Source of the DNA: Bacillota bacterium
GTDB taxonomy: Bacteria; Bacillota; Bacilli; Paenibacillales; NBRC-103111
Assembly: GCA_023388055.1 (NCBI GenBank)
Contig: JAEWGW010000025.1
Span: 434,001-498,000, forward strand
DNA: 64,000 nucleotides
Direction of reading: 5' to 3'
Position 1 is the stretch's first letter. The number at the start of each line of letters is the position of its first letter. Below are positions 8,005 through 16,532 of the stretch, in pieces. Position numbers and translations under genes: made by a program. The notes under the pieces were generated by a model. The model worked only from the letters and a program-made list of their open reading frames with translations, was not told the origin of the DNA and did not search any database.

Positions 8005-9516
8005 ATGAAGAAGGAAGTACATGTTTTGGCATTTGATTTGGGTGCGAGCAGCGGCAGAGCTATGGTCGGCACCCTGGACAAAAGCGCTCCAGAAGCGCCC
8101 GTATTGCGTCTTACCGAGGTTCACCGTTTTCCCAATGAGCCTGTGCAGGCCGGGTCCCATCTGTATTGGGATATTCTCCGGCTGTTGCATGAGCTGAAGC
8201 AGGGCTTCCGCAAGGCTTCCGAGGGCCGGGCCGTTGAAAGCTTCGGCATCGATACCTGGGGAGTGGATTACGGGCTTCTTGGGGAAGACGGGGAGCTGTT
8301 GGGCAATCCGTACCATTACCGGGACGCAAGAACGGATCACACAGTAGAGAAAGTCCATGCTATAATAGGAAAAAATGAGTTGTTCCAAGCAACGGGGCTG
8401 CAGCCCTTGACCTTCAACACCCTGATGCAGCTGCATGCGGCGGTGGAGCAGAATTCCGTGGCCTTGCGCGAAGCCAAGGAGCTGCTGTTCATCCCTGATT
8501 TGCTCCTGTACCTTCTGACCGGGGTCAAACAAAGCGAATATACTATTGCCTCCACCTCCCAGCTGCTGAAGGCTGGCACCCAGGAATGGGACAAGGAGCT
8601 GTTGGCGAAGCTGGGCATTCCCTCGGATATCCTTCCGCCGGTGGTGATGTCCGGGCAAACAGTGGGTGAGCTGACCGAAGCCGTCCGCGAGGAGCTGAAG
8701 CTTCCACCGATCCGCGCCGTAGCTGTACCGGAGCATGATACTGGCGCTGCGGTGGTATCCGTACCGGTGGATACCGACGAAGAGGTGGCGTATCTGATCA
8801 GCGGCACCTGGTCTCTGTTCGGCACGGAGCTGGCGCAGCCGCTGTTGGACCCGCGGGTACTGCCGTTGGGCTTCTCCAATGAAGGCGGCATGGGCGGCAC
8901 TGCACGGACCCTGAAGAATATCATGGGCCTCTGGCTGATCCAGGAATGCAAACGTTCGTGGGATCAAGCCGGAGAAAACCATTCCTTCGCCGACCTGGTG
9001 GTCCTGGCGGACAAGGCGCCTGCCTTCCGGTCCTTCATCAACCCGGACGATCTGTTGTTCCTGCCCCCGGGCGGTATGCCGGAGCGGATTCAGGAATACT
9101 GCCGCCGCACGGGCCAAGCAGTGCCGGAGAGCATCGGCGAGATCACCCGTACCATCTACGAGAGCCTGGCGCTGCAATACCGTCTGGTGCTGGACCGTCT
9201 GGAGCATCTGGGCGGCGTTCGTTACCCTCGTCTGCACATGATGGGCGGCGGTATCCAGAACAAGCTTCTATGCCAGATGACCGCTTCGGCTATCGGCAGA
9301 GAGGTGTGGGCGGGTCCGGTAGAGGCCAGCTCCCTGGGCAACGTGGCAGCGCAGCTGATTGCCTTGGGCGAGGTGAAGGATATTCGTGAGGCGCGCAGCC
9401 TGATCAAACGCTCCTATCCGGTGGATACCTACACTCCTCAGGACCAGGAGTCTTGGGAAGCGGCGTACAAGAGATTTCTTGATGCAACGGGGCAAACTCT
9501 GATTCCAGAAGAATAA
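8005..9516 (+). CDS. rhaB: Rhamnulokinase
   Basis: A 503-residue FGGY-family sugar kinase phosphorylating L-rhamnulose. Motifs seen: LGASSGRAMVG near the N-terminus, FGIDTWGVDYGLL around residue 75, SGTWSLFGTE around 265 and the C-terminal GGGIQNKLLCQ ATP-site motif. ATG 8005 is preceded by AAAGGCGGTG at about 9 bases. It lies 110 bases after rhaEW with no terminator between them, and 15 bases before rhaR. Confidence 0.92.
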   Translation: MKKEVHVLAFDLGASSGRAMVGTLDKSAPEAPVLRLTEVHRFPNEPVQAGSHLYWDILRLLHELKQGFRKASEGRAVESFGIDTWGVDYGLLGEDGELLGNPYHYRDARTDHTVEKVHAIIGKNELFQATGLQPLTFNTLMQLHAAVEQNSVALREAKELLFIPDLLLYLLTGVKQSEYTIASTSQLLKAGTQEWDKELLAKLGIPSDILPPVVMSGQTVGELTEAVREELKLPPIRAVAVPEHDTGAAVVSVPVDTDEEVAYLISGTWSLFGTELAQPLLDPRVLPLGFSNEGGMGGTARTLKNIMGLWLIQECKRSWDQAGENHSFADLVVLADKAPAFRSFINPDDLLFLPPGGMPERIQEYCRRTGQAVPESIGEITRTIYESLALQYRLVLDRLEHLGGVRYPRLHMMGGGIQNKLLCQMTASAIGREVWAGPVEASSLGNVAAQLIALGEVKDIREARSLIKRSYPVDTYTPQDQESWEAAYKRFLDATGQTLIPEE

Positions 9517-9531
9517 AGGAGACATACACAT

Positions 9532-10296
9532 ATGCTGGTGGCGGAGCGGCTTCAAAAGATCGTACAGCTCGTAAATGAGCGCGGCAGCATACGGGTGACC
9601 GAGCTCAGCGATTTGTGCGGGGTGACGGAGGAAACCATCCGCAAGGATTTGGATAAGCTGGAGGCGGAGGGCAAGCTGATGCGCAGCCACGGCGGCGCGG
9701 TCAGCGTGCAGGATACCCAGCAGGAATCCCCGTACTTTGTGCGGGAAACCACCAATGTGGAGGAGAAAAAGCAGATCGCCATGGCCGCGGTGAGCCTGAT
9801 CGAGCCGGGGGACCGGATTATTCTGGACGCCAGCACCAGTGCCTGGTGGATCGCCCGTTATCTGCCGGACCAGCCCCTGACGGTGCTAACCAATTCCATG
9901 AAGGTAGCTCTGGAGCTGGCGGCCAAGGAGAAGATTCAGGTGGTTTCCACCGGCGGCATTCTGGTCTCCAACTCCCTGTCTTTCGTGGGGCCTCTGACAG
10001 AGCGCTCCCTGGACACCTACCATGTGGACAAAATGTTCCTCTCCTGCAAGGGGCTTCATCTCACCAAGGGCATTACGGAGCCCAATGAGATGCAGGGTTT
10101 GGTGAAGCGCAAGATGATCCGGCAGGCGGAGAAGGTGTACCTGCTGGCGGATTACAGCAAGTTCGGCGTGCGGTCGTTTACGCATGTAGCCGACTGGAGC
10201 GAGATCCACCACCTGGTCACCGATGCCAAAAGCGATCCGGCCATTATCCGCCAAATCCGGGAGCAGGGCATCGATGTGACACAGCTGGAGGGGTAG
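9532..10296 (+). CDS. rhaR: DeoR-family regulator of rhamnose genes
   Basis: A 254-residue DeoR-type repressor. The N-terminal helix-turn-helix (about 5-57) contains VTELSDLCGVTEETIRKDL. The C-terminal sugar-phosphate sensor domain has LDASTSAWWIARYLP, GGILVSNSLSF and the closing DYSKFG motif. It is strongly preceded by AAAGGAG and sits last in the operon, as the orthologue YulB (RhaR) sits with rhaEW and rhaB in Bacillus. It likely responds to a rhamnose pathway phosphate intermediate. Neither rhaA (isomerase) nor rhaM (mutarotase) is in the window. Confidence 0.85.
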   Translation: MLVAERLQKIVQLVNERGSIRVTELSDLCGVTEETIRKDLDKLEAEGKLMRSHGGAVSVQDTQQESPYFVRETTNVEEKKQIAMAAVSLIEPGDRIILDASTSAWWIARYLPDQPLTVLTNSMKVALELAAKEKIQVVSTGGILVSNSLSFVGPLTERSLDTYHVDKMFLSCKGLHLTKGITEPNEMQGLVKRKMIRQAEKVYLLADYSKFGVRSFTHVADWSEIHHLVTDAKSDPAIIRQIREQGIDVTQLEG

Positions 10297-10339
10297 GGTT
10301 TTCAGGCGGTCTCCGTTTCGAGACTCACGAACATCGGAT

Positions 10340-10440
10340 AGCGAAAAAACAGCGGAAAAGACAGCGAAAAGACAGCGAAAAGACAACGAAAAGACAGCGA
10401 AAAGACAGCGAAAAGACAGCGAAGGATGCTGTCTTTTTTT
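10340..10440 (+). terminator. rha operon terminator with tandemly repeated 5' arm
   Basis: An 11-base unit (ACAGCGAAAAG) is repeated about seven and a half times from 10350 to 10420. The last copy AAAAGACAGC pairs with GCTGTCTTTT at 10428-10437, followed by more T. Every earlier copy could pair with the same single 3' arm. Confidence 0.8.
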
Positions 10441-10558
10441 GTTTGCACCAACCATTCTCTTTTGTTTGATAAAGCCAGGCTGCAGGAAATCCGGGGACGG
10501 TTGCATCATAAACCAGCGTTTTATTGCATCGTACGTGGTGGCTGGGGGGAGGGGAGCT

Positions 10559-10743
10559 GTAACGGAACTGAGAAGCGCTTAAAGCCGGATATCTGCGGAT
10601 TCTCCGCGCTAACGGAACTGAGCGACCGTTAAAGGGGCAAAAGGAGCTCTTTGAAGCTAAATTACCGCTGTAAAGTCCTCTCAGTTCCGTAAGAATCCCA
10701 ACAGAACGATTTTCCCGCTCTAAGAGTCGCTGAGTTCCGCTAC
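10559..10743. repeat. Quad repeat B (TAACGGAACTGAG type)
   Basis: Two forward heads TAACGGAACTGAG (10560, 10612) face two inverted heads CTCAGTTCCGTAAG and CTGAGTTCCGCTAC. Each has an inward CTTAAAG, GTTAAAG or CTTAGAG box. It has the same two-plus-two layout as the A, C and D elements but a different head. The gap 10441-10960 otherwise holds AACTGATTGCCGATG-type short repeats (10797-10850) and no gene. Confidence 0.8.
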
Positions 10744-10962
10744 GAGAATCCCGGGGGGTGGCGGATTGTGCAGTTGCCCCACTTGATCGCAACCTGCTCC
10801 AACTGATTGCCGATGGTCCAAACTGATTGCCGATGTTCAAAACTAATTGCTCTCGCCCCCGCCCCACCTCATCGCCTTCCGTTTGCGCCCCGCCCCCTGC
10901 TGATTGCCATTGACCGAAATAGGGTAAAAAGTGGCATCCCCACTAAAAGGAGGCCGCCTACT

Positions 10963-11193
10963 ATGTCCAACCTCGACTTTAACATGAATATTCCCTTCCA
11001 GCCGGAGCCGGAGATCAGACCGGGCGATGTTCCAGAGTCGGTACCGCCTGATGAAATTCCGGATTCGGTGCCGGGTGTAGAGCCTCCTGATTCGGTTCCG
11101 CCCTTGAAGGAGCCGGACGCGATTCCACCGATTCCGCCCGAAATTGAGCCGAAGGAGCCGGGTTTCCCGAAGGACGGCTTTCAGCATGAATAA
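10963..11193 (+). CDS. Small Pro/Glu-rich repeat protein
   Basis: A 76-residue acidic protein built from repeated P-x-x-(V/I)P steps such as PGDVPESVPPDEIPDSVPG and PPDSVPPLKEPDAIPPIPPE. No domain is recognised and no membrane segment or signal peptide is seen. AAAAGGAGG lies about 8 bases before ATG, which is strong evidence that it is translated. Such extended Pro-rich proteins may be spore-coat or surface associated, but that is a guess. Confidence 0.6.
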   Translation: MSNLDFNMNIPFQPEPEIRPGDVPESVPPDEIPDSVPGVEPPDSVPPLKEPDAIPPIPPEIEPKEPGFPKDGFQHE

Positions 11194-11280
11194 TGAGTTG
11201 CCCGGATCTGCAGGGGGAACGCCGCACTGGTGTGCGCGGAAAACACGAAGCGGGTCCGGGACGGGAATACTATATAGGAG

Positions 11281-11363
11281 CTGCGGGGAAATTAGCGGTA
11301 CTTTATTTCGCCGCAGTCTCGTAGTGAAGCGGAGCGACCTTCTGAGGTACTCCGCTTTTTTGC
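11281..11363 (+). terminator. Double hairpin ending in terminator
   Basis: A first hairpin pairs CTGCGGGGAAAT with ATTTCGCCGCAG (11281-11316). A second pairs AAGCGGAGCGACCT with AGGTACTCCGCTT and is followed by TTTTTTG (11327-11363). It lies about 90 bases after the Pro-rich gene. The upstream hairpin is unusual for a plain terminator. Confidence 0.7.
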
Positions 11364-11450
11364 GTGGACCTTCGGGTGAAACGTAGACGAAAGTGGTACA
11401 TGGGTACCGACTTTTTCGGTACTGGCAATAGTCCCGCTGGGCCTTTGGCG

Positions 11451-11638
11451 ATTCTAACGAATCTCACAGCACTTATTTGGCGAAAAAGCGGCTGTTTGCC
11501 AACGTAACGAATCTGAGCCACGCTATTGCTTGCGTTCAGGTTCATTTCAGTGTCTTTGAGCCGGAATAAGGCGCCTCAGATTCGTTACAACCGGAAGAGG
11601 GGCCATATGAGCGAAATAGCGTGGCTGAGATTCGTTAA
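11451..11638. repeat. Quad repeat A2 (TAACGAATCT type)
   Basis: Almost identical to A1 at 5261-5448, with the same 188-base length. The flanks share only a diverged leader. A partial C-type unit (complement of CTAACGGAAACCAGAGCCC) follows at 11676-11700. Confidence 0.85.
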
Positions 11639-11809
11639 AAGATCGTTAGATTTTGATGAAGGTGCTTTTTGGCTGAATAAGGGCTCTGGTTTCCGTTAGC
11701 ATCCGGAGGAACAAATGGGAGCGGGGCTTTTCGGAAATAAAGGTTGCGGAATGAGGCGTTTTTCGGCAAAATAAGGGGAAATATCGCTGAAGTGGAAGGG
11801 GAGTTGCAC

Positions 11810-12988
11810 ATGTACGGGGCGCCATTTTCTGCCCATGCACGGAAAATCATGCTGCTGGGAGCAGGTGAGCTGGGCAAGGAGGTTGTGCTGGAGGCACAGC
11901 GGCTGGGGATTGAAACCATTGCGGTAGATCGTTATGAGGGAGCGCCGGCTATGCAGGTGGCCCACCGCAGCCATACGGTGGACATGCTGGACGGGGCGGC
12001 TCTGCGGGAGCTGATCCTGCTGGAGAAGCCGGATCTGATTGTGCCGGAGATTGAAGCCATCGCCACCGAGGAGCTGATCCGGCTGGAGGAGGAAGGCTTC
12101 CGGGTGATTCCTACGGCCCGGGCCTCCCGCCTGACCATGGACCGGGAGGGAATCCGCAGACTGGCGGCGGAAACCTTGGGACTGCCTACAGCCGGATATG
12201 CCTTTGCCGACAGTCTGGACGAGCTGAAGGCGGCTGTGAAGCAAATCGGCACACCTTGTGTGATCAAGCCGGTCATGAGCTCCTCCGGCAAGGGCCAAAG
12301 CGTCTGCCGCCGACCAGAGGATGCGGAGCTCTCCTGGAACTTGGCCCTGGATGGGGGCCGCGGCCGCAAAACCCGGGTGATCGTGGAAGAGTTTATCCCC
12401 TTTGATTCCGAGATTACCCTTCTGACTGTCCGCTCCGTAAGCGGCACGGTATTTTGTCCGCCTATTGGCCATGTGCAGAAGGACGGCGACTATATCGAGT
12501 CCTGGCAGCCTCATGCCATGACGTTGGGTCAGATTGAAGCGGCGGAAGAGATTGCCCGTAAGGTGACGGAGGCTTTGGGCGGTTATGGCTTGTATGGCGT
12601 AGAGCTGTTCCTGGCCGGAGACCGGGTGATTTTCAGCGAGGTTTCCCCGCGGCCTCATGACACAGGGATGGTGACTATGGCGACCCAGGATCTGTCGGAG
12701 TTTGCCCTGCATGTACGCGCCATTCTCGGGTTCCCGGTAGAGGGAGTCCGGCAGCTGTCGCCGGGAGCATCCCGGACATTGAAGGCCTGGGAGGAATCCA
12801 AGAACTACCGGATCGGCGGGCTAGAGCAAGCGCTTGCGGTGCCTGCCACGCAGGTTAGAGTGTTCGGCAAGCCGGAAACCAAGGTGGGCCGCCGCATGGC
12901 GGTAGCCGTCAGCGCCGCGGATACGGTGGAGGAAGCCAGAGCCAAAGCGGAAGAGGCGGTCAGCCGTCTATTCATCGAATATAATTAA
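11810..12988 (+). CDS. purT: Formate-dependent GAR transformylase
   Basis: A 392-residue ATP-grasp enzyme that makes formyl-glycinamide ribonucleotide from GAR, formate and ATP in purine synthesis. The N-terminal fold has KIMLLGAGELGKEVVLEAQR. The ATP-grasp core includes PCVIKPVMSSSGKGQS, and the substrate region EVSPRPHDTGMVTM is diagnostic. ATG 11810 follows GGAAGGGGAG at 6 bases; longer in-frame starts run into the repeat. A terminator follows. It is a stand-alone gene away from other pur genes. Confidence 0.95.
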   Translation: MYGAPFSAHARKIMLLGAGELGKEVVLEAQRLGIETIAVDRYEGAPAMQVAHRSHTVDMLDGAALRELILLEKPDLIVPEIEAIATEELIRLEEEGFRVIPTARASRLTMDREGIRRLAAETLGLPTAGYAFADSLDELKAAVKQIGTPCVIKPVMSSSGKGQSVCRRPEDAELSWNLALDGGRGRKTRVIVEEFIPFDSEITLLTVRSVSGTVFCPPIGHVQKDGDYIESWQPHAMTLGQIEAAEEIARKVTEALGGYGLYGVELFLAGDRVIFSEVSPRPHDTGMVTMATQDLSEFALHVRAILGFPVEGVRQLSPGASRTLKAWEESKNYRIGGLEQALAVPATQVRVFGKPETKVGRRMAVAVSAADTVEEARAKAEEAVSRLFIEYN

Positions 12989-13001
12989 TCGCGAGTACAA
13001 C

Positions 13002-13047
13002 AAAAGCAGGAGCCTTCCGGTTTGGCCGGTAGCTCCTGCTTTTTTGT
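13002..13047 (+). terminator. Terminator of purT
   Basis: AAAAGCAGGAGC and AGCTCCTGCTTTT pair with an inner CCGG/CCGG helix and run into TTTTTT. Confidence 0.9.
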
Positions 13048-13062
13048 TACGCCTATTCTGTT

Positions 13063-13200
13063 CCGGGGGCCCCCCGAAAGTACCTGAATTGGCTCCGAAG
13101 CGTTACGTCACTTTTGGGGGAATGTTGAACGGGGGCACCCCCAAAAGTACCTGAATTGGCTTCGCAGCATTCCATCAATTTTGGGGGGATATTGATGGGG
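13063..13200. repeat. GGGGGCACCCCCAAAAGT repeats, copies 1 and 2
   Basis: Two tandem copies of about 68 bases (13063-13130 and 13131-13200). Each starts with a G5/C5 hairpin, continues AAAAGTACCTGAATTGGCT and ends ACTTTTGGGGG or a close variant. The C5AAAAGT start can therefore pair either with the leading G5 or with the distal ACTTTTG5. A third copy precedes sufB at 18190. Confidence 0.8.
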
Positions 13201-13205
13201 GACTC

Positions 13206-13376
13206 CTACAGATGCGGATACTTCCGGTGCTCCACCAAATCGATGGCGCCCAATACCACATGGGCTAAACCGAAGCCCATTACTGCGGTGGAAACCATAG
13301 GGTATTTGCCCCGGAAAGCTGCTCCGGTGGCGGTGACAGCCGTGCCCAATACAGTGGGAATCAGTCCTTCGCGCAT
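13206..13376 (-). CDS. Small hydrophobic protein of unknown function
   Basis: A 56-residue protein starting MREGLIPTVLGTAVTATG, with two short hydrophobic stretches (residues 4-20 and 28-47) and a charged end LVEHRKYPHL. AAAAGGAG lies 10 bases before its ATG on the minus strand. I do not recognise a characterised family. It stands between the G5/C5 repeat pair and the divergent DUF1802 gene. Confidence 0.65.
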   Translation of the reverse strand: MREGLIPTVLGTAVTATGAAFRGKYPMVSTAVMGFGLAHVVLGAIDLVEHRKYPHL

Positions 13377-13477
13377 GAATGAATCGCTCCTTTTGATATA
13401 AGATAATGAGGTTGACGGGTATAGGGTTTGAAGAAAAGTTTGTCCTTATCCGATGCAAGCATTGGCAGCCGGATCAT

Positions 13478-13506
13478 TTGCCGTGGGGAGCTTTTCAGGC
13501 TATAAT
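13478..13506 (+). promoter_or_regulatory. SigA promoter of the DUF1802 gene
   Basis: TTGCCG (13478-13483) and TATAAT (13501-13506) are exactly 17 bases apart, about 40 bases before ATG 13549. The following AT-rich stretch TTATAAATTATAATTA may hold an operator. Confidence 0.7.
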
Positions 13507-13548
13507 GAGTTATAAATTATAATTAGTCTAAACAAAGGAGGTCTTGAC

Positions 13549-14142
13549 ATGAAGGCGCCGGTGAAACCAATTGCCTTAAAGGAATGGGCGTCCGCCATCA
13601 AGGCTCTGCGGGAAGGCATGCAAATCCTGGTGATGCGCAAGGGCGGCATTGTGGAGGAAACCCGGGATTTTCAGGTGGAAAGCCACCATTTTTATTTATA
13701 TCCCACATACGAACATCAGAAGCGGGAGCTGCTGAAGGAAAATGAGCAATATACCGTGGATGAGACGCTTGCAGGATGGTCCGCGGAAGACCCATCTGTG
13801 GAGCTGACTGCTTTTGCCGATGTGGTGGAGGATATTGAGGTGCTGGATCAGGAGCAGCTGGACAGGCTGTCCGAGTTCCATATCTGGACGGATACCTTCG
13901 CTGAGGAGCGGCTGAAATGGAAGAAGAAAAATCCGCTTCATGTCCTGCTGCTGCGGGTGTACCAATTGGAGGAGCCTGCATCCATTCCCATCCGCTCCGA
14001 CTACCTGGGCTGCAAATCTTGGGTGGAAATTGCAGATTCGATGCCTGAGGTGAAAAAGACGCCGGTTCTGACCGACGAGGAATTCGCCCGGCAGTGCGAA
14101 GCCATCAAGGCCGCATTGGCCGGATCGGGTATCGCGGGATAA
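13549..14142 (+). CDS. DUF1802 family protein
   Basis: A 197-residue soluble protein whose start (KPIALKEWASAIKALREGMQ, then ILVMRKGGI) and HHFYLYPTYEHQ segment match DUF1802 proteins. The family has no assigned biochemical role. AAAGGAGGT is well placed before ATG. It is monocistronic, with its own promoter and terminator, upstream of the suf operon. Confidence 0.75.
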   Translation: MKAPVKPIALKEWASAIKALREGMQILVMRKGGIVEETRDFQVESHHFYLYPTYEHQKRELLKENEQYTVDETLAGWSAEDPSVELTAFADVVEDIEVLDQEQLDRLSEFHIWTDTFAEERLKWKKKNPLHVLLLRVYQLEEPASIPIRSDYLGCKSWVEIADSMPEVKKTPVLTDEEFARQCEAIKAALAGSGIAG

Positions 14143-14176
14143 AGCTTCTGTTGACTATATCTCTTCGCAAGCCGCC

Positions 14177-14227
14177 AAGCCCTGGTCTTTTGGCTGCAGC
14201 ATCGGCCTTGAGATACCGGGCTTTTTT
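14177..14227 (+). terminator. Terminator of DUF1802 gene
   Basis: AAGCCCTGGT pairs with ATACCGGGCTT (one bulge) and is followed by TTTTT. Confidence 0.65.
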
Positions 14228-14301
14228 CATGGGTTAATTCTAACAAATTTAAGAAAAGAAACTTTCCAAACATTAAAGTTGAACAAATTATTCAGTTGCC
14301 C

Positions 14302-14364
14302 TTTATTGATTCATCAGGGTGCGCTATAATAATCCTATATTTGATTGAGAATCATTGATAATCA
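14302..14364 (+). promoter_or_regulatory. suf promoter with Fur-like box
   Basis: TTTATT (14302-14307) and TATAAT (14325-14330) with a 17-base spacer form the promoter. From 14341 to 14364 lies TTGATTGAGAATCATTGATA followed by ATCA, a good match to the Fur 7-1-7 pattern TGAnAATnATTnTCA, overlapping the expected transcript start. Iron-dependent repression of the suf operon is inferred; many Bacillus suf promoters are controlled differently. Confidence 0.65.
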
Positions 14365-14415
14365 CAAAGATAAGTTATTAAATAAAAACCATTTCAGTAT
14401 CCGGAGGGAAAATCC

Positions 14416-15204
14416 ATGTCGAATGTGCCTGTGTTGACAATCAGCGATTTGAAAGCAAGCGTGGAAGGCAAGGAAATCGTAAAGGGCCTCAGCCTGGAAA
14501 TCAAAGGCGGCGAGGTTCATGCCATTATGGGTCCCAACGGTACCGGCAAAAGTACCCTGTCCTCAGCTCTGATGGGCCATCCGAAGTATGAAGTGACAGA
14601 CGGTACAGTTACCCTGAACGGCGAAGATGTTCTGGAGATGGCAGTGGATGAGCGTGCACGGGCCGGTTTGTTCCTGGCTATGCAGTATCCCAGTGAAATT
14701 ACCGGTGTGACCAATTCGGACTTCCTGCGCAGTGCCATTAATGCACGCCGCGGGGAAGGCAACGAAATTTCTCTGATCCGGTTTATCCGTCAGATGGAAG
14801 CGAAGATGAAGGAACTGGATATCAATCCTGAGTTCGCACACCGCTACCTGAACGAAGGCTTCTCCGGCGGTGAGAAGAAGCGTAATGAAATTCTCCAAAT
14901 GATGCTCATCGAGCCGAAGATCGCCATTCTTGACGAGATTGACTCCGGTCTGGATATCGATGCGCTTAAAATTGTAGCAGCAGGCGTCAACACTCTCCGC
15001 AGCCCGGAGCGTGCTTTCCTGATTATTACCCACTATCAGCGGCTTTTGAATTATGTAACCCCTGATTTTGTCCACGTGATGATGCAGGGCCGTATCGTGA
15101 AATCCGGCGGGCCGGAGCTGGCCGAGCGTCTGGAAGCGGAAGGTTATGATTGGGTGAAGGAAGAGCTGGGCATTGTGGATGAGACTGTCGGACAGGAAGC
15201 ATAG
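14416..15204 (+). CDS. sufC: Fe-S cluster assembly ATPase SufC
   Basis: A 262-residue ABC-type ATPase of the SufBCD scaffold complex. Walker A GPNGTGKST is near residue 38, the family-specific signature GFSGGEKKRNEI near 150 and Walker B ILDEIDSGLD near 172. It hydrolyses ATP to remodel SufB/SufD during cluster assembly in the cytosol. ATG follows CCGGAGGG. It is first in sufCDSUB. Confidence 0.97.
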   Translation: MSNVPVLTISDLKASVEGKEIVKGLSLEIKGGEVHAIMGPNGTGKSTLSSALMGHPKYEVTDGTVTLNGEDVLEMAVDERARAGLFLAMQYPSEITGVTNSDFLRSAINARRGEGNEISLIRFIRQMEAKMKELDINPEFAHRYLNEGFSGGEKKRNEILQMMLIEPKIAILDEIDSGLDIDALKIVAAGVNTLRSPERAFLIITHYQRLLNYVTPDFVHVMMQGRIVKSGGPELAERLEAEGYDWVKEELGIVDETVGQEA

Positions 15205-15227
15205 AGAGAGGAAGTGGAGGTAAAGCG

Positions 15228-16532
15228 ATGAGCACACAAACTGTTCTTCCTATAGACCGCGGCACCGTTCAAGCGCTGTCGGAGCGCAACCGGGAACCGC
15301 AATGGATGAAGGAGCTCCGCCTGAAGGGCCTGGAGCTGGCGGAAACGCTGGAGCTTCCTGTTGTGGAGAAAACCCGTCTGGACCGCTGGAATCTCAGCAC
15401 GTACGGCGCCTACCAGCCTGGGGCTGCCGTTCAATCGGTTTCCGAGCTTCCTGAAGAGGCCAAAAACCTGTTCGGCGAAAGCTTCAGCAACAGCCTCCTC
15501 ATCCAGCGCAACTCCAGTGTGGCTTACTGTCACCTGTCTGAAGCGGCAACCGCCCAGGGTGTGCTGTTCACCGATCTGGAAACAGCCGTCCGTGAGCACA
15601 GCGATTTGGTGCAGCCGTATTTCATGAAGGCCGTTGCCCAGGATGAGCACAGTGTAGCTGCCCTTCACAGCGCGGTCTGGAACGGCGGAGTCTTCCTGTA
15701 TGTTCCCAAGAATGTCAGCGTGGAGCTGCCGGTACAGGCCTTGTTCCTGGCTGAAGGGACTGAAGGAGCCTTCGCGCCCCATGTCCTGATTGTAGCCGAA
15801 GAGAACAGCTCGGTGACCTATGTGGAAAATGTGATTTCTGCAGGGGACGCCGGTGAACGTGTGGTGAATGGTGTGGTGGAGGTTTTCGCCAAGGCGGGCG
15901 CTAAGGTTAGAGCCGCTTCCATCCATAACCTGGGCCATGGGCTGACGGATCTGTCCTACCGCCGCGCTGTTGTAGAGAAGGATGCTGCCGTAGAGTGGAT
16001 CATCGGCGAATTGAACAGCGGCAACGCCGTTTCCGATACAACGAGTCTGCTCAAGGGCGACGGCTCCACCTCGGATACCAAGGTGATCTGCGTAGGCACA
16101 GGAGAGCAGCGTCTCAGCCTGACTACCCGTGCCGTCCACTTCGGCAAAATGTCCGAAAGCGACATGATTACCCGCGCCGTTATGAGGGACAATGCAACTG
16201 CCATCATTAATGGTGTTACAAAAATAGAAAAAGGTGCTACCGGCGCCAACGGCCAGCAAACCGAGAAGGTGCTGATGCTGTCGCCAGGTGCACGGGGAGA
16301 CGCCAACCCGATCCTTTTGATCGACGAGGATGATGTGAAGGCAGGCCATGCCGCCAGTGTCGGCCAGGTCAACCCCGAGCAAATCTACTATTTGATGTCC
16401 AGAGGCATTTCGAAGGAAATGGCACAGCGTTTGATCATCTACGGCTTCCTTGCCCCTGTGGTGTCTGAAATTCCGATTGCCAAAATCGAGGACCAACTGC
16501 AGCGGCTGGTCGAAAGGAAGCTGGAGCAATGA
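15228..16532 (+). CDS. sufD: Fe-S cluster assembly protein SufD
   Basis: A 434-residue partner of SufB and SufC. The C-terminal beta-helix core (about 140-410) contains the conserved ending EQIYYLMSRGISKEMAQRLI followed by YGFL, shared with SufB. It lies 23 bases after sufC behind AGTGGAGG and overlaps the sufS start by four bases (ATGA). Confidence 0.95.
   Translation: MSTQTVLPIDRGTVQALSERNREPQWMKELRLKGLELAETLELPVVEKTRLDRWNLSTYGAYQPGAAVQSVSELPEEAKNLFGESFSNSLLIQRNSSVAYCHLSEAATAQGVLFTDLETAVREHSDLVQPYFMKAVAQDEHSVAALHSAVWNGGVFLYVPKNVSVELPVQALFLAEGTEGAFAPHVLIVAEENSSVTYVENVISAGDAGERVVNGVVEVFAKAGAKVRAASIHNLGHGLTDLSYRRAVVEKDAAVEWIIGELNSGNAVSDTTSLLKGDGSTSDTKVICVGTGEQRLSLTTRAVHFGKMSESDMITRAVMRDNATAIINGVTKIEKGATGANGQQTEKVLMLSPGARGDANPILLIDEDDVKAGHAASVGQVNPEQIYYLMSRGISKEMAQRLIIYGFLAPVVSEIPIAKIEDQLQRLVERKLEQ

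Noticed and set aside
7954..9237. Long minus-strand open frame opposite rhaB (427 codons)
   Set aside because: Antisense shadow of a clear kinase gene in GC-rich DNA. The translation is rich in His, Arg and Gln with no domain, and no ribosome site fits.
10340..10440. Short regular repeats resembling a CRISPR array
   Set aside because: The 11-base units are contiguous with no spacers, and no cas genes are present. It is a terminator with a repeated arm.
15144..16529. Minus-strand open frame opposite sufD (461 codons)
   Set aside because: Shadow frame opposite a strongly conserved gene, with no recognisable motif.
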